From contig OX328109.1 of NCBI GenBank assembly GCA_946811185.2, positions 40,780,129 to 40,844,128 on the forward strand: 64,000 bases of DNA. Reading direction: 5' to 3'. The notes beneath the pieces are model-generated. The model ran no database searches, was not told where the DNA came from, and saw nothing but the letters and a program-made list of their open reading frames with translations. Below, one piece after another: positions 1 to 12,800 of this stretch; positions within the stretch are counted from its first letter, which is position 1; the number at the start of each line of letters is the position of its first letter. Position numbers and translations under genes: made by a program. The stretch comes from Hippopus hippopus (lineage: Eukaryota; Mollusca; Bivalvia; Cardiida; Cardiidae).

Positions 1-289
1 GGACTATAACCTCAAAATCTGACAAACATTTCATTCATCGATTGCAAATGCTTTTAAAATGGACCACTCTAAAATTTTGTTGTCTAGCATAGGGTTAACC
101 TAAGTGATATGGAACTTGCCAACCATGGCTCCCCGTTACTGTGTTCTAACAGGGATTTCAGTGTGTCTTGTCATTTAGATAAATTTTCACAGAAAACATT
201 GCATGAGCTATCACATTTGCAGCTACGGTTTCTAATGGTATGCGCTTCAAATTTTGCTGTACATTCAAAATACTAGAGCCGACTGATAA

Positions 290-560
290 GCTGTGAGCCT
301 CATTTGTAATGATTTTACTTTTGGCAAACATATTGCATTATTTTTCAACATAATACCCCTCAGTATCTATACACTTTTGCCAGCAATGTTTAATGGCCTT
401 TATGTCACTTTTTTAAAGAAGTCTTTTGGAAAAGGATGAAAGTCTGATCACATGAAATCAGGCAAATAAGTTGCATTCTCAATCAATTCAAAGCCACAAT
501 TGTTAATGGCTGCCATGGCAATGACAGACTTGCTCATTCAGTGATTTTGTTCATTTTGCA
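290..560 (-). pseudogene. Decayed mariner-family transposase, C-terminal part
   Basis: On the minus strand, broken by stops, I read CGFELIENATYLPDF followed by SDFHPFPKDFFKK and later a GIMLKNN-like end. This is the mariner C-terminus around the third catalytic Asp (family motif YSPDLAPSD-HLFP). At least two in-frame stops are present and no terminal repeats are visible. An old fossil in a BCKDK intron. Confidence 0.6.
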
Positions 561-759
561 GAAGTCAGTTAACTTTAGAGTGCTACCTCTTTGACAAATT
601 GACCAAATGACACAAGTCTTCATGTACACAGCCTTATATAGTCAGGGAATAGTGCGGCTGAAAAGGAATTCCCTGCTTAACTCCTTCAATACAAGGCTCA
701 AAACTTATCAATGAGCCAGCGTAAAATTTTATCAAGATTACAAACACATATTCACTCAC

Positions 760-879
760 CTCTATATGTTTTTTACATTGAGAAAATCCCTCCGCGAGTT
801 TATTTATAACATCAGTGTGTGTATTCAACAGACTGGAGATCAGATGAGCATACTTCTCTTCATCATCTGTACTTTCAAT
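760..879 (-). CDS. BCKDK: BCKDK exon 5 (last exon in window)
   Basis: Forty codons from acceptor ACTAG to donor GTGAGT, encoding an acidic stretch and then DVINKLAEGFSQCKKHIE. Later exons would lie to the left of position 1. Confidence 0.92.
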
Positions 880-3800
880 CTAGTAAAAGGAAAATACTTA
901 AATTAATTGAACTGTAAATGAAGCATTAATGATTGAACCTTCCACCGCCCAATCCAGAGTTTTAAAAACCCCGAAGAAGGCTTTTGAAAACACCGAGGGA
1001 AAAGGAGAAAAAGCTGGTAACCAGCATTTTCTCCTTTTCTCACAATGTTTTCTAATCCATCAAAGACAGAAATTATTTCAGCAAATTTGTTGTCTGCAAA
1101 TGCTTTCAACTTGGTCCATTGACTGTCCAGTCCAGAATTTTTATCAGTGGTAAAGGGTTTTAAATTCTATGCAGTATGGTGTTTCACACAATTTCAGTAG
1201 TATTCTATCTATCATCAGGTGAAAGTTCATTTGATATCAATGTTTCTATTGTCAAATACCAGCACAACAGGACTGAAAGTAATTGTTGTAAAGTTTTGTA
1301 GCTCAGTCCTGACCATACTTTGGGTAGTGAGTTTGAATCTCAGTTCAGCCACACTTTTTTCAAGTATTAATTATTGTCATTGCCACAGGATTTATTCTTC
1401 TCTCACCTCTACACATTGTTTTACCCCTTTACAACACAATCCCATGTTTTAGCGACCCGAGGAAACTTTTGAAAATATTGTGGGAAAAAGAGAAAATGCT
1501 GGTCCTTTTTAACAGTGTTTTCTACTCTTTCAAAGACAAATGCCATTATTTGACCCACATCAAAATAGCTCTCTGCAACTTCTCTGAATTTGGACACATG
1601 TAAAATTTTGTTGTCTGGTAAAGTATTAAAAACTGAAAGCTGCCTTGTTGCGGCTTAAAACGCTTGATGGTCAACTTAACAAAATTATGTTACAGTCCAT
1701 AACCTAACTTACCTCTGGAAAATCATTTAGTTTCTGAAAAGCATGTCTGTACATATCAGTCTGAAAATATAAAGTTAAAGAAACAGTGTACAATCAAATG
1801 ATATAAAAAGCTCACAGTAACACAAATTAATTATGTTATAACATATACGGAGACCTTGTAAAATGTTTCAGCCAAGCCGACACTGTAGAACTTGATCTAA
1901 ACTGGCCGTAAAGGCAGCTATAGTTGTGAACAGTGTTCTAAGGCTTATTGCAGAGCCTAGAAGACAGATGTTTTCAGTCTACAAATAATTCCAAAATTAC
2001 TGTAGTTTCTTCGTTGCTTTTGTTTAAAGATAGTGTTTCAGCTAAGGGGACAGTGTTGATCAAGATTCAGACTGCATGTTTAAGACATATCCAATCATTA
2101 GAACGAACTTGAACTCTTTATCAAATGACAAAATTTTAGACTTGTCCAAACTGAAAGCACTTGTAGACGAAAAATTAAGCTAATTTGATTGTAATTGTAA
2201 TTGTCTTCGAACGGGTACAAAATGTGGGAAAAGAAGAAAATGCTAATCATCAGCATTTTCTCCATTTTCCGCGATGTTTTAAAAGCAAATTTCATCACTT
2301 GGGCCACCCTTGATTTGTCACGCTTACATAATGTTTTGAATTCAGACAAGTCTAAAATTTTGTCATGTGGTAAAGAGTGTAACAACTGATTAACTCTCTA
2401 TCAAACGACAAAAGTTCAGGCTAGTCCAAATTCGAAGACTAAGCACTTGCATACGACAAAATAAGTCTGAACAAAAATGAAATTTGTTTGGGGAAGGATA
2501 GAAAACTGTGGAAAAAGGAGAAAATGCTGGTTTCCAGCACTTTCTCCTTTTCCTACAATATTTTCAAAGAGCTTCAATCTCATGGTCGTTAAAAGTCGGG
2601 ATTGTGTGTTAAAGGGCTAAGCAAGGTGAAAATGGCTGATACCATGTGATAAATGTACACATAAGTGACATAAGTGCACTCTTGACACTGCATAATATTT
2701 AACCCTTTGCCAAACAATCCTATGTTTTCACGACCCTGAGGAAGAATGCTTTTGAAAACATTGTAGGAAAAGGAGAAAATGCTGGTAACCAGCATTTTCT
2801 TGTTTTCCTACAATGTTTACTATACTTTCAAGATAATTTTGTTAATCTGAGACACATTGAATTTTGTCGTCTGCAAACGCTTGTATAAAGTTAGAAAAGT
2901 CAAGAATTTTGTTGCATGGTACAGACTTTACTCTTTACCAGATAATGAATTTTTAGACTTGTCCCACAGCAGACCACAAATATGTAGATCTATGATCTAG
3001 ATTTTGCTTTTGGAAAAGGAGAAGAGGTGGGAAGGAAGAAAATGCTGTTCACTTGCGTTTTCTGCTTTTCTCAAAGTACTTTCAGAGCCCTTTCTTCTCA
3101 AGATCATAAAAAAGAGGATAATTTTGTAAAGGATTATACCTCACTGAACTATGTCAGTCATACCATGGCAAAAGTACACTAATCCAGGCTTTCTAGGTCA
3201 TTTACCTAAAAATATCTTACCCTGGGACATTTTTATGCTTTTTACCATTTTTTGTTGTTTGTTTGTATTTAGAGACATTTTTACAAGCAGAGAGTAAACA
3301 AACGCTGTTATAAGTTGACTGTGTTATAATCTAGTCAGCTGTGTAAACGTAGATAAAAAAATCAGTATAAGGTGTATGAGATAAAGAAACTTTAGGGATT
3401 TGTCTTCGATTTAAATCGGAAACTGTGGTTGTTATGTCTATCGCTAGCCACAATAAAATGAAATGCATTTTCTATCTGCTGTCATCTGTGCAATCTTGCA
3501 ACCATCAGGGGCAATATTTAGCATGAAGATACAAGAGTGATTATAGTTTCATAAAATAAAGAAAAAACAGTTAAAAACTGGATGAAAACGAGTGAAGATG
3601 TATGTTTAACACTGTTTACACACTTTTTTTTTTGTGGGGGGGGGGGGGGAAGAAGATATAAGCTGTCTTCAAACTTGTTTTATTTGTTTTATTTATATAT
3701 TACAGCATGATCTGGCAACAAGTACACTTATGTATGTGCTTCATGAGTTTCTTGTATAGGGACATCGCACAACCTTTCCAATCAAATGGCTGCTTTTCCT

Positions 3801-6800
3801 CATAGAAACTGTCAAAACAATGTCTGCAAGGTGATCAGCATTTTCTCCTTTTCCATTTTTCATACTCTTTCACAAAGAAATCCTAGCCACATTTATCATC
3901 TGAAAAATGCTTACGATATGAATAAATCTAAAATTTTGTCTTCTAGTCAGCATAGTTATTGAAGATTGCCACACTCTTTCCACAATCAGTATAAACTGAT
4001 ACATGTACTTCGAAATGAGCCATTCTCTGGCAAAAGAGGGCTTAATGCATTACCACAGAATGCCAACTTTTAACCACCCTGTAAAAGATGCCTTTTGATA
4101 ACATTGTGGGAAAAGGAGAAAATGCTGATAACCAGCATTTTCTCCCTTTCCTGCAATGTTTCCTACCCTATCACAGAAAAATTGCACCATTTAAGCCATA
4201 CTGAAATTGTCATCTGCAAATGCTTTGAATTTGGACAAGGCTAAAATTTTGTCTTCTGATAATGGGTTAATGCATCTCCGTGACACATGATACCAAGCAA
4301 GTCATCACATAATCATGGACCCATAAAGTCCATTTTATCTAAAAACTGACTGAATCACGAGGTAGACTAGTCCTTGGTCATGCAGAAAACTGACTAACAG
4401 CAAGAAGTTTTGGCCCAGGTCAGCCTGCGAGAACTGCAGGCTGTGAATACTTTTTGCAGATGCATTAACCCTTTACCGCACAATGCTAACTTTGAATGAC
4501 CCTGTGAAAGAAGCCTTTTTGAAAACTGTGAGAAAAGGAGAAAATGCTGGTAACCAGCATTTTCTCCTTTTCCCACTTTGTTTTCTGCCATGTCAAAGAA
4601 AAATTGCAACATTGAAATAATTATTGTTGTCTGCAAAATCAATGCTTTCAATTTGGACAAGGCTAAAATTTTGTTGTCTGGTAAAGAGTTAAGGCCCCTT
4701 TTCACAGAGAATGGTTCAAATATTTATTGTTCTTATATTTTATTTCCCAAATTAGGAAGATTTTACAATAATCGCCTGTCGTCGTGACATACCGCATGAT
4801 ATTTTGCACAATGCAAACATTGTCTCATGTAAACCTTTCCTTATCATCATGTTCCAAGAAATGCAACTACATGTATATTGCACTTCATATTACATGTAGA
4901 CATCTCTAACTTACATCTTAACCCTTTACCAAAAACTCCTGTATTTAACAACTCTGGGAAAAAGGCTTTTGAAAAACCTTGTGGGTAAAGGGTAATATGC
5001 TGGTGACAAGCATTTTCTCCTGGTCCCACACTGTTTTCTATCCTTTCACAGACAAATCTAATTGTTTAGACGAATCTAATTTAATTCATTTGTCTGATTG
5101 CATATGCTTTTTATCTGGATGAGTCTGAAATTTTGTCCCATAGTATTTAACCCTTTATCTCACAGTCCCAACTTTTAACGACTCTGAGATAAAAGGCTTT
5201 TGAAAACACTGTACAGGAGAAAATGCTGGTAACCGTCATTTCCCTTTTGTCACAATGTTTTCTACCTTATCAAAGACAGAAATCATTATCTGAGCTGCAT
5301 TTATTAAAAAAAAAAAAATTGTCTTCTGCAAATGCTTTCAATTTGGTTGAGTCAAAAATTTTGTCATTTTGTACAGTTAACCAACGACAAAATTTTAGAC
5401 TGGTCCAAATTGAAAGCATTTGCAGACAACATAACACAATTAGCTAAAATAGTTGTACTTTTTAGTGAAAGTATAGAAAACCTTGTTGGAAAAGGAGAAA
5501 ATGCTGATTACCAGCATTTTCTCCTTTTCTAACAAGGTTTTCAAAAGACTTTTTTCCAGGACTGTGCAAGAGCTGAACATGGCTGTTTTGCCCTGTTTGT
5601 TTTTTCCTCACACACTTTGCAAATGAAGGGGCAAAATGTAACATGATAATGTGACAAGGTTGAAGGGCTGAAGACTGCCTGGGGCATGATGCAATTCAAC
5701 AAAATGTAGATCTTTCTGATACATTACAAGTGGGCCATACAGTTTCCTTATTCTTTTTCATTACAAAAGATGATATCAATTATCTCTCACTAAATGTTCC
5801 ATATTGAAAGAGCTTGCAAACAAAAAATTGTATTTGACTTAAATGAAAGAGGTTTGTCACTGAAAGGATAGAAGACATCAGGGTTAAGGAGAAAATTGAG
5901 TTAACCTGCATGTTCTGCCTTGAGGTCATAAAAACATAAGACAGTGTGGTAAAGGACTGATTATCTATGATAGTTTCAAAACTAAAGTTGCTTTAGCAGC
6001 TGTTATAAATAGAGATCAAACTGCACAGACTGCAGTCTGACTTTGAATATATGACAAACCTCTAGCCATAAGGAACCTTGAAGTGGTAGCTGTTTGAGTT
6101 CAAGTATTTTTCCTAGTAATAGCTCTGTGGGTAATTCAATTGGCTTGTACAATTATGTGGTTTACATATCAAATTTTCCGGGTCCTGTGTGGCTCAGTGG
6201 TGAAGTTGTAGAATTTACAATCGGGAGGTCCCAAGTTTAATCCCCACCTGGGGCTCTGAGGTTTTCATACAAGTCTCTTTGGAAAGGACACTTCAGAGCT
6301 CTGGTATAGTACTGGTTAAACCCAGGACATACATGAACAAGATTTAATGACCTGTGACTGCAATATGACTGAAATAATGTTGAAAGCAGTGTTAAATAGT
6401 TTCCTCCTAGATCAAGCAATCATACTAGCTTTCCTTCTTTAACAGTGTATGATTTCTGCTAACTTCATGTAACAATGCAATTCACACAGTCTGTCATAGT
6501 TTAAGCCTTTGCCAAAGAATAATAGCAATGCCAAGTTTTAACTAGAGCTATCACTAAACGTGATCATATGCCCCACCAGCTCCTTGTCACAGAATGCAGA
6601 ATGGTTTAGTACAAAAGTAAGAGTTGAAAAAAAAAACTGGTGGGAATAGAGTTATGGTTCTTGTACACTGCACTTCTTGTTAATGTGGTCTATCTGTATA
6701 TGAAGTTTCAAGTTACTGGCTTTTATATTTGGGAAGTTATGCCCAAGACAAAAATCCAAAGTTAAAATTTACAAAGGGCAATAACTCTGAAAAAAGTGGG

Positions 6801-9800
6801 AGTTATGGTTCTTGCACAGTGCACTTTGCTTTAATGTGATCTAATTGTATATAAAGTTTGAAGTTATCAGCTTTTGTACTTTGCAAGTTATGACCCAGAT
6901 AAAAAAACCAAAGTTAACGTTTACAAAGGGCAATAACTCTAAAAATAGTAGGAATAGAGTTATGGGTTTTGTACACTGCACTTCTTGTTAATGTGGTCTA
7001 TCTGTATATGAAGTGTAAAGTTACTAGCTTTTATACTTTGGAAGTTATGCCCAAGATAAAAATCCAAAGTTAAAATTTACAAAGGGCAATAACTCTAATA
7101 ATAGTGGGAATAGAGTTCTGGTTCTTGTACACTGCACTTCTCATTAATGTGGCCTATCTGTATATGAAGTTTGAAGATACTAGCTTTTTTATTTTGGAAG
7201 TTATGCCCCGGACAAAAGTCCAAAATTAAAATTTACAAAGGGCAATAACCCCAAAAATAGTTGGAATAGAGTTATAGTTCTTGTACACTGCACTTCTCCT
7301 TAATGTGATCTATCTGTGTGTGAAAATTGAAGTTACTAGCAGTGTTTCATTTACCTGTGCGTCCTGCGTCAGGAACGCAAAGAAATTGCCGAGGACGCAA
7401 AACTTTGAGATATGTGCATTTTCGAGACGCACTGATTTTGATATCAATGCCTTTTGCAAAATTTCGTTTGATCCCGATCAATTAAAGTGTTTACATTTTC
7501 TATCGAAACACCGGTAATTTTTCTACTTTAGACTGGTACCTTCATTTTCCGGTCTATTTTTAGCCTAAGTAATCTAGTCTATGGAATGGTTTCCGTTTTT
7601 CTTTTTATTCGGGTACACGGAATATCGACATCCAGCACGTACGTTATAGATCCTCTCCAAGGCATATTCTTACTTAATTGCAGAAAATTGTAGTCAATAT
7701 GAATGAACAACTATCATTTCATGTCCTCATCGGCAAATAATTACTTTTTGAATCTTTTTTATACCCGGGCAATTTAGATATCCTCAGACGATTTCCATTT
7801 CGTCGAAAAAATTCCAGTGCGTAGATCTATATCTAAACGATGTAATGCGTAAGCAATGCCACCAAAAAAGAAGGCAAAATCCGATCACAAACAACAAACT
7901 TTAACTAGTTTGTTTACGAAATCACAAGAGTCTGACCTGCCGATTCATAGTGACTTACATACCGATAAAAATGTCGAGAATAATGAGAAATCATCGGCAG
8001 TTCAATCGGCGTGGATTCGGCCCTGGCCAGTTCGAAACCGAGAGAATTCAAGTCACACTGGCTTAAACTTTTTAGTTGGCTAACTTACGAAAGTGAAGAG
8101 AATTCATGACAGACAATTCATAAATCAGACCATACAGATTTTTTAACAATTTGAACAATATTTTTTTTAAAATGGGGTTTAACTCATTACCACACGATCC
8201 CTAATTTTGACGCCTCTGAGAAAGAAGCCTTTAGAAAACATTGTGGGAAAAGGAGAAAATGCTGGTAACCAGCATTTTCTCTTTTTCCGACAATGTTTTC
8301 TACCCTTCTAAAAACGAATTCTAAATCTTCAATAACTTCAATAACTTTTATTTTGTCGTCTGTTAATGCTTTCGATTTGGACAAACCTAAAATTTTGCCG
8401 TTTGGTAATGAGTTAAAAGGTGGGACTCGTAAAGTTGGTTTCAGACTCATAGTTTTTCATCCCAGCGAGTCCCAGGACTCACTTATAGCAAATTGTAAAA
8501 AAATCACTGTACTAGCTTCTATGTTTGGGAAGTTATGCCCCAGACAAAAATCTAAAGTTAAAATTTACAAAGAGAAATAATTCTAAAAAAGTGGGAATAG
8601 AGTTATAGTTCTTGTACAGTGCACTTTGCTTTATGGTGATGTAATTGTATATACAGTTTGAAGTTACTAGCTTTTGTACTTTGCAAGTTATGCCCCAAAT
8701 AAAATCCAAAGTTGAAATTTACAAAGGGCAACAACTCTAAAAATAGTGGGAATAGAATTCTGGTTCTTGTACACTGCACTTCTTGTTAATGTGGCCTATA
8801 TGTATATGAAGTTTGAAGTTACTAGCTTTTTTACTTTGGAAGTTATGCCCCGGACAAAAATCCAAAGTTAAAATTTACAAAGGGCAATAATCCCAAAAAT
8901 AGTTGGAATAGAGTTATGGTTCTTGTACACTGTACTTCTCCTTAATGTGATCTATCTGTGTGTGAAAATTGAAGTTACTAGCTTTTATACTTTGGAAGTT
9001 ATGCCCTTACAAAAATCCAAAGTTAAAATTTACAAAGGGAAATAATTAAAAAAAAAAAGTGGGAATAGAGTTATGGTTCTTGTACAGTGCACTTTACTTT
9101 ATGGTGATGTCATTGTATATAAATGTTGAAGTTACTAGCTTTTGTACTTTGCAAGATATGCCCCAGATAAAAATCCAAAGTTCTGATTTACAAAGGGCAA
9201 TAACTCTAAAAATAGTGGGAATAGAGTTCTGGTTCTTGTACACTGCACTTCTTGTTAATGTGGTCTATCTGTATATGAAGTTTAAAACACTAGCTTTTTT
9301 ACTTTGGAAGTTATGCCCCGGACAAAAATCCAAAGTTAAAATTTACAGAGGGCAATAACCCCAAAAATAGTTGGAACAGAGTTATGGTTCTTGTACACTA
9401 CACTTCTCCTTAATGTGATCTATCTGTGTGTGAAAATTGAAGTTACTAGCTTTTATACTTTGGAAGTTATGCCCCGGACAAAAATCCAAAGTTAAAATTT
9501 ACAAAGGGAAATAATTCTAAAAAAAGTGGGAATAGAGTTATAGTTCTTGTACAGTGCACTTTGCTTTATGGTGATGTACATGTAATTGTATATAAAGTTT
9601 GAAGTTACTAGCTTTTGTACTTTGCAAGTTATGCCCCAAATAAAATCCAAAGTTAAAATTTACAAAGGGCAATAACTCTAAAAATAGTGGGAATAGAGTT
9701 CTGGTTCTTGTACACTGCACTTCTCATTAATATGGCCTATTTGTATATGAAGCTTGAAGTTACTAGCTTTTTTACTTTGGAAGTTATGCCCCGGACAAAA

Positions 9801-12800
9801 ATCCAAAGTTAAAATTTACAAAGGGCAATAACCCCAAAAATAGTTGGAATAGAGTTATGGTTCTTGTACACTGCACTTCTCCTTAATGTGATCTATCTGT
9901 GTGTGAAGATTGAAGTTACTAGCTTCTATGTTTGGGAAGTTATGCCCCGGACAAAAATCCAAAGTTAAGAATTTACAAGAGGCAATAACTCTGAATATAC
10001 TGAAGTCAGAGTTATGGTTCTTGTACACTGCCCCTCTCCTTAATGTGATCTATCTGTATGTGAAGTTTGAAGTCACTAGCTTTTATTCTTTGGAAGTTAT
10101 GCCCTGGACAAGCTTTTCGTGACGCACGGACGGACGGACAAACGGACGGACAAGGTGACTCCAGTATAACCCCCCCCACTTCGTTTGTGGAGGGTATAAC
10201 AATCCTTAGGTAATAGGCCTTTAAAAAACACTACGGTAAAAGAAGTAAATGCTGGGTTCCAGCATTCTCTTCCTTTATCCATAATGTTTTCAACTATTTC
10301 TAAAAACAAATTCTATTATTTGAGCAACATTTGAATCATCTACCAATACTTTACATTTGGAAAACCTTGCAATTTGTAGTCTGTTACGGGTTACATAATA
10401 AATTGCTATACAGTCCAATCTGTATTTAGCAAGCACAGAAAGTCTGCTTGCTAAGGAGAGGTGGATGCTTATTGCAGGTACTTCTTAAGCACTAAATGGT
10501 AGGTGCTCTTGGAAAAAGAGGTTTATCTTCCTAATGCATTCACCATGCAGGTCCACACATGATATGGATGTGTTTTGTGTGTCTAAAATTCTGAATCATC
10601 AGGTAGAAACAGTCCTTTGCAATGCATACCATTTACTAATAGCAAAGAATTTCCTGCCAGGTCTGCCTGCATGAACTGCGCAGGCTGACATGGGTCGATA
10701 CTTTTTGCACATGCATTACACCAACTTTTCACAGAGCCTAACACATATAATATTTGCTTAACACAGGTTGTTTAAGTGGCAACCAAGACAGGGTTTCAAG
10801 TCAGTAGGGGAAACCTTAATCAAACATCTCACAAAATATTTGACAGTATAGATCAAAGACTAGATTCCATGTTCCCTGCATTCTGATCCTGACCTTGATG
10901 GGTACTCACCACAAGAATATTTATTTTACAAGAGTAAGACCTTCCCCTCATCCCACCCTCCCAGATCTTCCCTTCATCCCACCTTTCCCCTGGGTATTGA
11001 AGTCTCTTGCTAAAGGCGGTAAAAGTAGCACTCACCACTTCTAGAATGTTGGAATTTGAGCCAACACTAAATGGTAAGCGAAGAAAACTTTCAATTCTGT
11101 GTGCTATTCTGACAGGTAATTCCTTGTGTAAAAACTGGGCAGTTCTCTGGAAAATATACAAACATTGTCAATCCATTATACATAAATGCAACTGTGTAGA
11201 AAGTGTTTGGCCAGGTTATCAATTCTGGGGCAATGTCTTATTCAAATAGGAGAAAAATCCCATCATAATGCACTCAGGTAGGTCTTTATCCATATCAAAT
11301 TTCTTTTAGAATTAGCTCTGTGCATTTGTCTTTCTTTTTTGAGAAAAACATCCATTTCTGCAAGGTGAAGGGACAATCACGCTTGACTACTATCTAAAAG
11401 ATTCTCGGTAAAACAATGTCTAGAACATGAAAATATAAGTGTTTCATTTTAGCAAGCATGAAAGATTGCAATTTCACAGGTGATTTGACAAAAATTTCTC
11501 TTCAAAGTATCAAAACAGGATAGATCTTTGATTACAATGCACTTTCTATAGAGTCTGATCTAAATTTATATTGTCTAAATACACAACTATACTTTAAGTT
11601 TAATCAAAACAGTCCTATGTCTGAGAGACCCTGTGGAAAAGGGTTTGGAAAATGTTGTGAGGAAAGGAAAAAATACTGGTAACCAGAATTCTTTTCCTTT
11701 CCTACATTGTTTTTTACCCAATCAAAGATAAAGTTGTTGACTGTCTACAAAATTTAAGTTATATATATATAATATGATGGGTTCACATAATAATTAGCAG
11801 ACCTAAGGGTTGCTGGTCCTTTGATTATTATTGTTTCCATGTTAGGGTAAATCTGGCAAAACTTGGACAGCATCAATATTTGGACATCTGGGAAAAACAG
11901 GATATGCATGTGAGCAAGTATGAATTATAAAAGGGGGAGGGGTAGGTGGGAAGGAAAGTCTTTGTAACCAGTATTTTCTCCTTTTCCCAAAATGTTTTCC
12001 AAGACCTTTTTTCTATTTAGGTAAAAGATTAAACTAGAAGAAAGTTTCCAGAAAACTTACAATAATCCTGTCTTTTGAATTTCCCATCTGAAGAAGAACA
12101 CCGGGTTTCACACGATGTGATGTCTGAAAAGTAAAAAATAAAACAGAAAATGCAGCACAGTGACACTTTGTTTAGCAACTTTTCCTGGCAACAGGTAACT
12201 AGACTTTGGGTTTGTATTCACCAACCTCCAACATTTTCAAAATGTTAAAGTAACATAACTTTTGACTGGCCAAACTAGTTTGGTTTAGCCAATCAAAAGT
12301 TGTGTTACTTTTAAATTTAGAAAATTCTGGAATAAATCAGAAAATTCTGGAATAAGACTGGGAACGTTCTTAAGAATGGTTGGTTAATACTGACCTTGGT
12401 TCCAGTAGTAGCAAATACAACAATTTGATGGTGTACTTGTAGGCCTAAATTTCACCAAAAATCTTATTTAGAAAATTGATGTGTTTCCTGTGTTGTCAGA
12501 AGTTTTGAATGGCCTTACCCAATGACACTCTTTTAGAAAAATTAAAGTATCCAGCCAAGTCCAGTACTAATCAAACCCAATTTCTCAGTTGACCATCATG
12601 GTTGTATGGTTGTATGGTGTTTAACGCCGTTTTCAACATTATTTCAGTTATATCGCGGCGGCCAGTGCACCTATCCATGCTTTCCTGGAGTTTCTGTTAC
12701 CAGTACTCTGCACAATATTCTTTCCAAGCCACTGGCTGCTTTCCCACATATCCATCGTCGAAACAATGATCAATGGTGAGAGAGGAATGAATCCTGTCGC

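Larger units (their letters stand above)
4016..4718 (+). mobile_element. Family B inverted-repeat element carrying two family A insertions
   Basis: Ends TGAGCCATTCTCTGGCAAAA and CACAGAGAATGGTTCA. The only two TTAA sites in its ends are each occupied by a family A copy (4042-4270 and 4465-4692). Without them it would be about 255 bp, the usual length. Confidence 0.8.
7343..8506 (+). mobile_element. hAT-like non-autonomous element inserted in the 155-bp array
   Basis: Breaks one array unit inside GTTACTAGC. The ends read CAGTGTTTCATTTA and, inverted, CAGTGATTTTTTTA; TACTAG is present on both sides (6-8 bp duplication). Carries a reading frame beginning MPPKKKAKSDHKQQTLTSLF at 7856, like N-termini of zinc-finger hAT transposases, but only 75 codons long. 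Also holds a family A MITE (8179-8416). Confidence 0.65.
6540..10200 (+). mobile_element. Pearl/Helentron-like element with about 14 tandem units of about 155 bp
   Basis: Starts with AACTAGAGCTATCAC and GCCCCACCAGC, carries tandem units (unit starts near 6771, 6922, 7078, 7234, then 8570 to 9973 every 152-158 bp), then an (ACGG/GGAC) microsatellite and a 3' hairpin of C-run / GGAGGGTATAAC. This layout matches the pearl family of bivalves, now grouped with non-autonomous Helentrons. Interrupted by a hAT-like insertion at 7343-8506. Confidence 0.75.

Noticed and set aside
926..5600. Regularly spaced identical hairpins, superficially like a CRISPR array or clustered RNA genes
   Set aside because: Spacing is irregular, the units are about 230 bp with TTAA flanks and they occur genome-style across introns; this is eukaryotic DNA.
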